Below, one piece after another: positions 25,464 to 38,128 of a stretch of 64,000 bases of DNA. Both the position numbers and the translations under genes were made by a program. This DNA comes from Candidatus Marsarchaeota G2 archaeon ECH_B_1 (GTDB lineage: Archaea > Thermoproteota > Thermoprotei_A > Marsarchaeales > Marsarchaeaceae): contig NEXG01000001.1 in NCBI GenBank assembly GCA_003019535.1, positions 42,146 to 106,145 on the forward strand, written 5' to 3'. Each line of letters begins with the position of its first letter. The first letter of the stretch is position 1. The notes beneath the pieces are model-generated. The model made no database searches. It was not told the origin of the DNA and saw only the letters and a list, made by a program, of their open reading frames with translations.

Positions 25464-25910
25464 TCACTTTATCTCTACAACGTCAATATCGTAGTACCTC
25501 TTTAGCAGTAGCCTAGCCTTCTCAACATTCCTACCATTCTTACCTATAGCCAAGCCCTGATCCTCCACTTCCGGATAGACCCTGACCCTTTTCCTACCAT
25601 CCTTATCTTGGTACACTTGGACAGAGACTATTCGAGCGGGGATAAAAATAGATTTAACGAAGGTTTCAAGCGGCTCAGCGTACTCAACAACCTCCACCTT
25701 CTTCTTTAAAACCTTGGATGCGCGTTCAACATTCACACCCTTCCTCCCAATAGCCCTAGCCGCGTTACCCGGCTCCACTACGAAAAGTATGGTTTCCCCG
25801 TTAACAAGACAATCCTTAACACTAGCACCTGTGAGTGACTCAAAGATCCCGATATAGCGCATCTGTTCAAGCGAAAGCTTGATCTCAACCAAACCCGCTG
25901 ATACCCCCAA
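25464..25910 (-). CDS. nusA: NusA-like KH-domain transcription factor
   Basis: Archaeal NusA consists of two KH domains without the bacterial S1 and N-terminal domains, as here (148 aa). The two KH GXXG loops are AIGRKGVN and AIGKNGRN. It is an RNA-binding protein always found beside rpoA2 and rpl30e; function in termination or antitermination is presumed. Separated from rpl30e by 2 bp. Confidence 0.93.
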   Translation of the reverse strand: MGVSAGLVEIKLSLEQMRYIGIFESLTGASVKDCLVNGETILFVVEPGNAARAIGRKGVNVERASKVLKKKVEVVEYAEPLETFVKSIFIPARIVSVQVYQDKDGRKRVRVYPEVEDQGLAIGKNGRNVEKARLLLKRYYDIDVVEIK

Positions 25911-25912
25911 GA

Positions 25913-30105
<4,193 letters not shown>

Positions 30106-33100
30106 TTATCTCTCACCAACCTCACCCAGTTTAAGTCTGGGCGATATACCCAAACTAATCAACTCCTGCATGAGGAGCTTGAACGCGTAAGGCACGCTCA
30201 CAAGGCTCACTTTAGCCTTGTTCCCATCAATGGGGCAAACATATTCTCCTCTCCTTGAGTCAAAGTAAACGAAGTAGCCGCAATTTTCGCACACAGCCAC
30301 AGTTGTCTTATCGGAGTTATCCAGCAATCTATCCTTAAGTAGAGCCGCTGCACCGTGGCCTATCAGCACATCCCTCTCCATCTCACCAAACCTCAAACCA
30401 CCCTCACGCGCTCTACCCTCAGTGGGCTGCCTCGTGGTTATCTGAACGTTACCCCTAGCCCGAGCGTGTATCTTATCGGCCACCATGTGGTGGAGTTTCT
30501 GGTAGTACACCACGCCTATAAATATCTCGGCCTGAAGCCTTTCACCAGTCCTACCATCTATGAGTGACTCGACACCAGCTGGGTTAAAGCCCAACCGTTT
30601 CAGGGCTTCTTTAAGTGACTGTGGTTCCTCGCCAATAAATGGAGTACCATCCACCTGCCTTGCTTCAAGCGCCCCAACCTTCCCAGCTATGAGTTCAATA
30701 AGCTGACCCACCGTCATCCTAGACGGGAAGGCGTGGGGGTTTATTATCATGTCGGGCACAATGCCCTGAGGGGTGAACGGCATGTCCTCCTGCGGCACAA
30801 CATAAGCCAATACACCCTTCTGCCCGTGTCTGGATGCAAACTTGTCACCCAACTCAGGTACGCGGTTATCCCTCACCCTGACCCTAACAAGCCTGTTACC
30901 ATCCTTGTCGAATGTGATTATCACCCTGTCAACCCGTCCCTGCTCACTGTGTTTGAGGGCCACTGAAGTGTCCTGCTGCAGTATTCCTCCTCCCTCAACA
31001 CTCTGCAACTGGGAGCCGAACCTCGAAGGACTAACACGTCCAATAACAACTTCATCACCATACAGCATCGTCTCAGGTAGAACTATACCATCCTCATCCA
31101 GTTTTTCATACATCTTAGAGCCACGGTATCCCCTCACAGTCTGCTCGGGGATAGAGATCTTATCCGTAAAGCCGCCGGGATACTTCTTTTCAACTGCCTC
31201 GTAAAGCCTGAAGAAAGTCGACCTGCCAAGTCCCCTCTCAACGCTTGCTTTATTTATTATTAAGGCGTCGTTTATACCATAACCCTCGAAAGGTGCGACC
31301 GCGAGAATAACATTCTGCCCCGCTGGCCTCTTCTCAAACCCAACAACCCTTGCACCCGAAGTGGTAACAATCGGTCTCTGGGGGTAGTGCAAAATATGGC
31401 CACGGCTATCCGGGCGAATCCTAAAGTTAGACGAATACAACCCTAAAGCCTGCTTGGCCATCGCCGACTCATACGTATTACGCGGCGACTGGTTATGGTC
31501 ACTGTAGGGTATAATCGATGCGACAACACCCATAATCGCCCAAGGGGCTATCTCAACATGTGTATATTTTTCGGGGTGTGAGGAGTTTTTGAGCGTTTCA
31601 AAATCCACGGCTATTGTGGCGTTCTCCTCCTCTGCAGCATCCAAGTACTCGATCACACCAGCGGCGACAAGGTCGCTCCATTTAAGCCTCTGGGTGGCCA
31701 AGTCTTCTATGTGTTTAGGGGTGAGCGCGCTTTCACCGTTCCTTACAACAATGAGCGGCCTCATAACCCTACCCGAATCGGCTGTGACGACCAACTCGGG
31801 TTTACCGTCAGGACTCGCCGTCAAAGCTACAGATATCTCCGGGGAAATCTGTCCGCTACGCCTCCTAGACCTGAGTTCCTCGGCTAGCTGGTGAACATTC
31901 TGGTGATAGCCTATTAGCCTACCATCAAAGTAAACCCTTTGCAGACCAGTGAAATTCGTCACGGATGATAGAGGCTGAACACCATGCCTCCTATAAAGCG
32001 AATCTTCGAAGCGGGAGGACTCAGTCTCAGTGAGCCCCACGGAGACTATGGCTGTGAGCGCCAAGTTCTTAACCAAACCCACATTCACACCCTCAGGAGT
32101 CTCACTGGGGCAGATTCTACCCCACTGAGTCATGTGCAACTCTCGCGCCTCAGGGTTAGCGTGCATCCTGTTTAACGGTGACACAACCCTTCTTAGATGG
32201 CTCAGAGTCGACAAATAATTCACGCGGTCAAGGATTTGGCTTACCCCGGTTCTCCCATCAGGCCAGTTCCCAGTGGCTAGGGCGTGAACAATCTTATCTG
32301 TTAGGAGGTTCGCGCTAACAAGAGCCTTCATCTGAATTCTACCCTTCCTACCCCTGCTCCTATCCAAGTTGTGCCTCAAATCCTTAACAAAATTCTGGAC
32401 TGCGTTTCTAAGTACAATGGCTAATAGATCCCCAGCCAGCCTAAGACGCTTATTCGCATAGTGGTCTTTATCAGTTGGCTGCCTGCTACCCACGTTTACT
32501 TCAAGGAGCCGCTCAATCATTAGCGCCAAGAACTGAGCTTTCTTAGTCTTCACCTCTTGCGAGTTAGAGGTACCAAGATGAGGTAGAAGCCTAGTGGCAA
32601 TTATTTCTTCCCCACGCTTCTTTGGCTCTGTCGACTTCGTAAATCCCCCAAGCACCCTGTTACCAATATAGCGCAAAGCCTCAGACTCGGTGGTCGCCAA
32701 GGTCTCCCCCTCAATAAACGACTGCGTGAGAAGCTCCTGCAGGCGTTCATCTCTAGTTATCAAGCTCGCTATATCCCTATCAGTAACAAATCCAAGCGCC
32801 CTAAAAACAACAGCCATGGGTATCTTGGACCTCAGAATATACACATATATTCTTCCATCCTTGGTAAGCTCAGCCTGCGTGGTTGTTCTATTAGCGGTCC
32901 TCGTCACAGAGCTCACCTTGGACACTGTAAGCACAGACGAATTACTCGGGCCCTCCTCGACAAAGATGTGATTCGTGCCCAAATCCTCCTGGGACACAAT
33001 TATCCTTTCAGAGCCATTAATAATGAAGTAACCTCCAGGGTCTTCCGGGTCTTCACCGATTTCGATTAATTGATCTTTTGTGAGGCCATTGGTGACACAT

Positions 33101-33528
33101 ATACTAGACTTCAACATCACTGGTAATTCGCCTATCAACACCTGCTGAGCCTCATATTGATCGTCGCCGTCAGTTATAACAAAGTCACAGTATATAGGCA
33201 CAGTATAGCTTAAACCCCTAAGTCTCGCCTCCATGGGTGTTATCGGCCTAGTCACAAAATCCGGCTCGGTTACCTCAGGAATAATGCGCTGCTTACCCGT
33301 CCACGGATCATATATCGGCCTTCCCAAGACTGGGTTAGCCGCCTTAATTTTGACATCACCTTTGGTTGACTCTATGACACACACTTCTTCAATTATCTTC
33401 TTGAATTCGCTCTGAATGAACCTATTATAAGAGTCTAGGTGCAGTCTTACAAGCCCCTTCTCATCGATAAGTGACCTTACAAGAAGCCCCGAAACATCAG
33501 AATCCTTCCGAAATGCAAAACTCTCCAT
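30106..33528 (-). CDS. rpoB: DNA-directed RNA polymerase subunit B
   Basis: Undivided second-largest subunit (1140 aa); in many Euryarchaeota the gene is split in two. Conserved blocks include FIINGSERIIVSQED, GRICPSETPEGVNVGLVKN, YGINDALIINKASVERGLGR, LGDKFASRHGQKGVLAYVVP, FPSRMTVGQLIELIAGKVG and the C-terminal zinc site CENCGYF..CPIDG. Placed between rpoH and rpoA1 in the standard order. Confidence 0.98.
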   Translation of the reverse strand: MESFAFRKDSDVSGLLVRSLIDEKGLVRLHLDSYNRFIQSEFKKIIEEVCVIESTKGDVKIKAANPVLGRPIYDPWTGKQRIIPEVTEPDFVTRPITPMEARLRGLSYTVPIYCDFVITDGDDQYEAQQVLIGELPVMLKSSICVTNGLTKDQLIEIGEDPEDPGGYFIINGSERIIVSQEDLGTNHIFVEEGPSNSSVLTVSKVSSVTRTANRTTTQAELTKDGRIYVYILRSKIPMAVVFRALGFVTDRDIASLITRDERLQELLTQSFIEGETLATTESEALRYIGNRVLGGFTKSTEPKKRGEEIIATRLLPHLGTSNSQEVKTKKAQFLALMIERLLEVNVGSRQPTDKDHYANKRLRLAGDLLAIVLRNAVQNFVKDLRHNLDRSRGRKGRIQMKALVSANLLTDKIVHALATGNWPDGRTGVSQILDRVNYLSTLSHLRRVVSPLNRMHANPEARELHMTQWGRICPSETPEGVNVGLVKNLALTAIVSVGLTETESSRFEDSLYRRHGVQPLSSVTNFTGLQRVYFDGRLIGYHQNVHQLAEELRSRRRSGQISPEISVALTASPDGKPELVVTADSGRVMRPLIVVRNGESALTPKHIEDLATQRLKWSDLVAAGVIEYLDAAEEENATIAVDFETLKNSSHPEKYTHVEIAPWAIMGVVASIIPYSDHNQSPRNTYESAMAKQALGLYSSNFRIRPDSRGHILHYPQRPIVTTSGARVVGFEKRPAGQNVILAVAPFEGYGINDALIINKASVERGLGRSTFFRLYEAVEKKYPGGFTDKISIPEQTVRGYRGSKMYEKLDEDGIVLPETMLYGDEVVIGRVSPSRFGSQLQSVEGGGILQQDTSVALKHSEQGRVDRVIITFDKDGNRLVRVRVRDNRVPELGDKFASRHGQKGVLAYVVPQEDMPFTPQGIVPDMIINPHAFPSRMTVGQLIELIAGKVGALEARQVDGTPFIGEEPQSLKEALKRLGFNPAGVESLIDGRTGERLQAEIFIGVVYYQKLHHMVADKIHARARGNVQITTRQPTEGRAREGGLRFGEMERDVLIGHGAAALLKDRLLDNSDKTTVAVCENCGYFVYFDSRRGEYVCPIDGNKAKVSLVSVPYAFKLLMQELISLGISPRLKLGEVGER

Positions 33529-33552
33529 GGCTTAAATCTCACCTCAAACGAA

Positions 33553-33987
33553 CTACTCCTTACGCTTTCTACTCGACTTAGCTGAGCTCCCCTTCTTGGC
33601 CCTTGATGCCTTAGCCTCAACCTTCTTGGTATCAGTAGCCTTTTTAGATCCCTTCTTTACTCGCTTCGCGGGCTTAGCACCCACACCCTCCTTAGCAGAT
33701 CCCGCTTCTCCAGAAGCCTCCTTCTTCTGAGATGTGCTCTTTTGCGAGAACGAAGGAACAACCAAACGGTACACTTCATACTCACCAATAAGCCCACTAC
33801 TACGAATCACCCTAACAATCTGCCCCACATCAACGTTAAGATCCCTTATAGCTGGATCATCTTGAGCTATACGTGGAAGCTGCCAAACCTTAACACCGAG
33901 CTCTTTGAGCAACCTTTCCGACTCCTCTTTAGATAGCACTTCATGACGGGGAACTAAAACATGTGTGAATTTATTGTTACCAGACAA
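33553..33987 (-). CDS. rpoH: DNA-directed RNA polymerase subunit H with long basic C-terminal tail
   Basis: RpoH is the Rpb5 C-terminal-like assembly domain, normally about 75-85 aa. Residues 1-78 here are a standard RpoH (HVLVPRHEVLSKEESERLL, LPRIAQDDPAIRDLN, VGQIVRVIRSSGLIGEYEVY). They are followed by a 66-residue low-complexity tail rich in Lys, Ala and Ser (about one third Lys/Arg; AKRVKKGSKKATDTKKVEAK), like a histone H1 tail. The frame is open upstream to 34038, but those residues are not RpoH-like; a TTG at 33987 gives MSGNNKFTHVLVP. First gene of the RNAP unit. Confidence 0.9.
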   Translation of the reverse strand: MSGNNKFTHVLVPRHEVLSKEESERLLKELGVKVWQLPRIAQDDPAIRDLNVDVGQIVRVIRSSGLIGEYEVYRLVVPSFSQKSTSQKKEASGEAGSAKEGVGAKPAKRVKKGSKKATDTKKVEAKASRAKKGSSAKSSRKRKE

Positions 33988-34038
33988 AACCAACACTCCA
34001 AACAAGTCGTGCAAAACGCACAGTATCATTCCCAGCAA

Positions 34039-34362
34039 TAAGCTTTACTAATGCACACGACCTTCCTGAAAGACTCTTAATGTAATATAATACTTAAGAG
34101 CGATATAAACATTTTTATCCAAACAGCGCATAGCTATGCTAACTACACAACTCCAACAAAACGAATTCCTAAGATAATAGACCATATCGCAGACTACCTT
34201 ATCCCATATACCAGAGAACGTATCCATTTAACCCTCTGTTCCAGTAACCACCCTGAATAGTAGATCAGAACAAACCATCAGCTTAGTTTTTAAGCCAAAC
34301 GTTAAAAATATAGCTTTACACCAACCTCCAAGCCCATCATCCTGTACATAATAGAGGACCTT
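34039..34362. other. Promoter region of the RNAP cluster and a partial repeat
   Basis: No gene. AT-rich sequence near 34080-34120 (TAATGTAATATAATACTTAA) probably contains the minus-strand promoter of rpoH. A segment at about 34237-34285 (CCCTGAATAGTAGATCAGAA then ACCATCAGCTTAG) resembles the middle of the palindromic repeat family and may be a truncated copy. Confidence 0.4.
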
Positions 34363-34464
34363 GTGAGCTATCCCGCCATAAACGGTAGATTCAAAATTCG
34401 TGTTCGGAACACAATCAGCGCTAAGCGCGAATTTTTGACTTACCGTGAAGGGCTAGGCTTTGGA
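34363..34464. repeat. Intergenic palindromic repeat, copy C
   Basis: 102 bp between rpoH and tRNA-Lys. Left end GTGAGCTATCCCGCC, left arm ACGGTAGATTCAAAATTCG; right arm CGAATTTTTGACTTACCGT then GAAGGGCTAGGCTTTGGA. The inner part holds a second small hairpin (GTGTTCGGAACAC and GCGCTAAGCGC). One of the two best preserved copies. Confidence 0.75.
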
Positions 34465-34672
34465 AACTTCATAATCGTCCATAAATGTGGATTCAGCTAT
34501 ACATCAGCACACCTGAGAGGCCTGTGCGGATACACACGTAACACCGTCCTTACCCCGTACCTCTAATACACTGTGTTTTGAAAGTTTAATGGCTGTCGTA
34601 AGATCCTAAAGGTGAACCACCCAGCTTCTCAGCATCAGGTTTAAATTAACCGCATAGTGGTTTTCAATAGCT

Positions 34673-34759
34673 GGGCCCGTAGCTCAGCATGGTAGAGCGG
34701 CGCCCTTTTAAGCATGTGAGGTAAGGCGAAGGTCGGGGGTTCAAATCCCCCCGGGCCCG
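34673..34759 (+). tRNA. tRNA-Lys (TTT) with 13-nt intron
   Basis: Acceptor GGGCCCG/CGGGCCC with discriminator G; D stem GCTC/GAGC; T arm GGGGGTTCAAATCCCCC. Anticodon loop CTTTTA-A gives UUU. A 13-nt intron (34711-34723) interrupts the canonical site between positions 37 and 38. A TATA-like TTTAAATT lies about 33 bp upstream. Pair 27-43 is G-A, a mismatch. No CCA is encoded. Confidence 0.95.
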
Positions 34760-34774
34760 CTTAGGGTGTTAGGT

Positions 34775-36010
34775 ATGGCGAGCGATAATTCACTTAACAA
34801 CACGAGCAAACCACCTGTCTCGAAGTCTTTTAACGGGGAGAATGTGGTTCTTATCTCAATAATCTTTCTCGGCGTGGTCTTAAGGGCGTCTTGGATGCTC
34901 AATCCAAGCACTTACTATACTGTGGATGAAGTGTACTATATCCCAGCGGCACTGCACTATCTCGCCCCGCTTGACACCCACCTCAAAAATGTGGTAAACC
35001 TATTCACCGAAGATAGGTGGGCTCCATACTATGTGAACCCAGAACACCCTCCACTAGCGAAGCTCATAATCGCTAGCGGTTTGGGTATATTTGGGAACAA
35101 CCCGCTTGGTTGGAGGTTCTTCTCAACACTCTTCGGTTCGCTAGGCATGGTGGGGATTTATTTGGCCGCAAAAAAGGTGTCACCAAGTGCCTCACTTATG
35201 GCCACCGCCATCTATGCGTTCTACCCACTCGAGATTTCTATGAGCCAAATAGGGATGCTTGACGTGTTTTCAACCACTTTCCTCGTGTTTTCATTCGCAG
35301 CTCTTGTTAGTAAGAGGCCGAAGATCTCCGCTCTTCTGTTGGGTCTCTCCACTGCCGCAAAGCTTACAGGTATAGTTGGTTGGTTACCCCTAATTTATTA
35401 CATCCTCATGTACAATAAGGGCGTAAAAAGGGTTCTGAAGTCGTTCTTAGTTGAACTGGTAATCTTCTACACTGCCTTTGTTGTGTGGTTTACTCCAATG
35501 GTTATGCACTACGGTATAGACTCAGCGATACTAGATCAATACTATATGGTTGCAGTCCAAGGAAACTACGGCCCAGGGCCAGGCATAGTGACACCATTTA
35601 TGTGGCTATTCAGCTTCACACAACCATCCTTCAATCCAACACTCTTTCTTAACAACCCACTTCTGACGGCGATAAGCATACCCGCATTAGCCTATACGGG
35701 TATCCGACTGAGGGGAAACGCCAACTCCATCCTCGTATTAGCCCTGTTTTTGGCCTCCTATGGACTCATAATCGCCGCGGCGGCAGCCCGCCCAATCTAC
35801 CTCTTCTACTTCGAGGACACATCGCCCGCATTCGCCATAATAACAGCCTACTTTCTTGGCGGATTACTAGAAACCAACACCAAACAATACAAGTATCTAG
35901 CATACGCTCTCTTCGCAGCAATCATAGCCACCTCAGCGTTAACGATACCCGTACTCCTCTATGGTTATAAAGTACCATACACGAAACTTCTAATCAAACT
36001 CTCATACTAG
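34775..36010 (+). CDS. Membrane glycosyltransferase, GT39 / protein O-mannosyltransferase-like
   Basis: A polytopic membrane protein with about ten hydrophobic segments. The first loop carries the acidic motif YYTVDEVYYIPAALHYL and the EHPPLAKLIIASG motif followed by GWRFFSTLFGSLGM, both typical of the PMT/GT39 superfamily, which transfers mannose from a dolichyl phosphate. SMSQIGMLDVFSTTFLVFS is the next conserved region. Probably glycosylates surface proteins or lipids from the outer face of the membrane. Start chosen at ATG 34775; GTG 34766 is three codons earlier, only 6 bp after tRNA-Lys. Confidence 0.75.
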   Translation: MASDNSLNNTSKPPVSKSFNGENVVLISIIFLGVVLRASWMLNPSTYYTVDEVYYIPAALHYLAPLDTHLKNVVNLFTEDRWAPYYVNPEHPPLAKLIIASGLGIFGNNPLGWRFFSTLFGSLGMVGIYLAAKKVSPSASLMATAIYAFYPLEISMSQIGMLDVFSTTFLVFSFAALVSKRPKISALLLGLSTAAKLTGIVGWLPLIYYILMYNKGVKRVLKSFLVELVIFYTAFVVWFTPMVMHYGIDSAILDQYYMVAVQGNYGPGPGIVTPFMWLFSFTQPSFNPTLFLNNPLLTAISIPALAYTGIRLRGNANSILVLALFLASYGLIIAAAAARPIYLFYFEDTSPAFAIITAYFLGGLLETNTKQYKYLAYALFAAIIATSALTIPVLLYGYKVPYTKLLIKLSY

Positions 36011-36072
36011 TTCCTATGCTGAAAAAAGGCTCATACAGTATGTTTACCACATCAGCTTCCCCCCGAGAGCGC

Positions 36073-37278
36073 TTAGTGGGTTCCAGGCGGGAAGATAATG
36101 TTTCGCGCCTCCCAGTACGCAGGTTCGAGGTATCTAAGGTAATCAGGATTATTCCCCTTCCGCACGGAAAGATAATAGGCGAAGAAGTACAGTGGAATTA
36201 TTGTTAGGAAAGGTGATAGTATGATTGATGTACGAGGGATATGAAACAGATAATCTACGTCGAGGTGTTCATCTGATATAGCCATTGTTTTAGCACCCAG
36301 TTTTTTAGCGGCCCGCAAAGCTACTGTGTGTCTATCAATCGAGGCATCTCGAGAGGCTACGGATACCACTAGGCTATCGGAGTCGAGCGTCACCCACGGG
36401 CCATGTAGAAATTCTTCAAGCGATATACCCTCCGCTGATATGTAGGAGGATTCCTTAATCTTTAAGGCAGCCTCCCTCGCTGTGACCACGTTAAAACCGG
36501 AGCCAAGAATAAAAACCCTCTTGACCGTAGTCAAATCACCCGCAGCCCTTATTGCCTCAGCCTCTGATTCCTGAAGGGCTTCGACCATCTTTCCCGCTAG
36601 GTGCCCGCTAAACTCCGATTCCAATTCTTTATCCACATGTCCTCGTCCGCGTAGTAACCCAAGTGCAAGTATTAAGACAGCGGCAGCAGAGTCGGTGTAT
36701 GTCTTCGTATGGCACCGTGACAGATCGGGTCCATCACCGACGATGAGTGTGACATCCGAGAAAGAGGATATGGGCTGATCCGCGTGGTGCGTCACCCCTA
36801 CAGTGAAACTCCCCCTCCCCTTAGCCTTCGCGAGCGCGTCAACAGTACTCTTGGTAATCCCACTATGGGAGACACCTATAGTTATAGACCCATTCACTAT
36901 TGGTGTATACCAAACCAGTTCATTCGATTCAATCAGATGATACCCATACAAGCCGTTTAGAATCTGTGACCCCATCCAAGCAGCGTAGAAAGAGGTACCA
37001 CTACCCGTAAAATAGATGTGCTCTTTGGGTGAAATTTCAGGGTAAGCGCGCATCTTTTCAACAACCTTCTTAAAGCTCGTCGGAATCCCACGAATCATAT
37101 CATACATAAAAAACGGGTGAGAAACCCTTTGCGGCCGGGGAAGAACTGGTACACCCGCTTCGGCCCTATCTGATAGAGGTATATCCTCACCATCAACCAA
37201 ATCCATCACCAAACACCTCGGATGTGCACCCAGACCCAAAAAAAGCGTTTCCATGCACAGCGCATTCACCAAACTCAT
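36073..37278 (-). CDS. Two-SIS-domain sugar isomerase, GlmS-C-terminus/AgaS-like
   Basis: Two tandem SIS domains (first around FTGSGTSFYAAWMGSQILNG and IGVSHSGITKSTVDALAKAK, second around FILGSGFNVVTAREAALKIK and EFLHGPWVTLDSDSLVVSVA). The motif HPFFMYDMIRGIP before the first domain is the start of the isomerase half of glucosamine-6-phosphate synthase, but there is no N-terminal glutaminase domain. So it is a phosphosugar isomerase or deaminase rather than a full GlmS. The about 50 residues before HPFF are unusual; ATG codons downstream of 37278 may be used instead. Confidence 0.78.
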   Translation of the reverse strand: MSLVNALCMETLFLGLGAHPRCLVMDLVDGEDIPLSDRAEAGVPVLPRPQRVSHPFFMYDMIRGIPTSFKKVVEKMRAYPEISPKEHIYFTGSGTSFYAAWMGSQILNGLYGYHLIESNELVWYTPIVNGSITIGVSHSGITKSTVDALAKAKGRGSFTVGVTHHADQPISSFSDVTLIVGDGPDLSRCHTKTYTDSAAAVLILALGLLRGRGHVDKELESEFSGHLAGKMVEALQESEAEAIRAAGDLTTVKRVFILGSGFNVVTAREAALKIKESSYISAEGISLEEFLHGPWVTLDSDSLVVSVASRDASIDRHTVALRAAKKLGAKTMAISDEHLDVDYLFHIPRTSIILSPFLTIIPLYFFAYYLSVRKGNNPDYLRYLEPAYWEARNIIFPPGTH

Positions 37279-37393
37279 TATTACTATACAAACACAAACA
37301 ATCCATTCTATCCAGAAGGTACAACGTCATATTTAATCCTAGTGGAACTCGAAATGCATCAAACAAACGGAACTAAAAACTCATAAAGATTCC

Positions 37394-37425
37394 GAAACCC
37401 CGCCCTAAAGGGCGGCGCAGTTCAC
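37394..37425. repeat. Solitary IS200/IS605-like end hairpin
   Basis: Read on the minus strand it is GTGAACTGCGCCGCCCTTTA then GGGCGGGGTTTC, containing the hairpin CCGCCCTTTAGGGCGG. Its first 17 bases match the hairpin in the rps7-tuf gap at 15 positions and the left end of the palindromic repeats at about 13. No coding sequence is attached. Confidence 0.5.
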
Positions 37426-37544
37426 CTCTATTCATCTTCGCTTGATTCTCTTTATTTTGGAAGAGTTGACGTTGCTCTCCATACCCATTTGCGCTAATAC
37501 ACATATTATTATAAGTGAACAGTTTACAGACACATACGCCCTGA

Positions 37545-37653
37545 TGCGGGGGGCGGGATTCGAACCCGCGTAGCGCTACCGCACGGGATGTCTAACCGGC
37601 CTAAGACTTGTGGTCTTAAGTCCCGCGCCTTTTCCAAGCTCGGCCACCCCCGC
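37545..37653 (-). tRNA. tRNA-Leu (TAA) with 25-nt intron
   Basis: Acceptor GCGGGGG/CCCCCGC, discriminator A, anticodon stem CGGGA/TCCCG with loop CTTAAG-A (anticodon UAA), long variable arm (GTGCGGTAGCGCTAC) typical of class II tRNA-Leu, T arm GCGGGTTCGAATCCCGC. A 25-nt intron at 37590-37614 follows position 37. Mature length 84 nt. Confidence 0.95.
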
Positions 37654-37990
37654 CTACCTATAAACCATACCCATACACTAGAGTGCTTTAAGTCCTTACA
37701 AACCGTAAGGCACAAACAGAGACACGCACTACGAGGAGAGTTGGAAGAAGACTCTTTTTTTAAAAAAAGAGACTATAGTTCAAGCAAACTTTCTCGTTAA
37801 ATGACTTAGCGTTTTTCGCATAATGTAACCATAGCAGTTAAACCATTATGAAGCAAGCATTATGCGCTGCGTGGTAGCACTCAAATCGTCTTATCCTTAA
37901 GACAACACTACACGTATGGTTTGGCTGATTTTTACAGATTGAGCCTAACACACTCAAAAACCTTAATTTGAGGATTGTTGGTGAATGTTT
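37654..37990. other. Non-coding region between two divergent tRNA genes
   Basis: Holds a perfect 20-bp A/T-rich palindrome CTCTTTTTTTAAAAAAAGAG (37752-37771) and a 9-bp inverted repeat CGCATAATG/CATTATGCG (37818-37865 region). CCTTAATTT near 37961 is a likely TATA element for tRNA-Arg. No protein. Confidence 0.5.
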
Positions 37991-38065
37991 GGCCCCGTAG
38001 CTCAGCATGGATAGAGCGGCGGCTTTCTAAGCCGAAGGTCGAGGGTTCAAATCCCTCCGGGGCCG
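37991..38065 (+). tRNA. tRNA-Arg (TCT)
   Basis: 75 nt. Acceptor GGCCCCG/CGGGGCC, discriminator G; D arm GCTCAGCATGGATAGAGC; anticodon arm GCGGC-TTTCTAA-GCCGA gives UCU; T arm GAGGGTTCAAATCCCTC. No intron. Confidence 0.96.
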
Positions 38066-38128
38066 TACGGACATGTGGGTCTTGTTTAACAACGTCTTTA
38101 GGTTAGTGCCTATACGTATTGGGGTTGT

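Noticed and set aside
37752..37771. 20-bp A/T palindrome as a specific regulatory site
   Set aside because: A run of T7A7 flanked by CTC/GAG could arise by slippage; nothing ties it to the nearby tRNAs beyond position.
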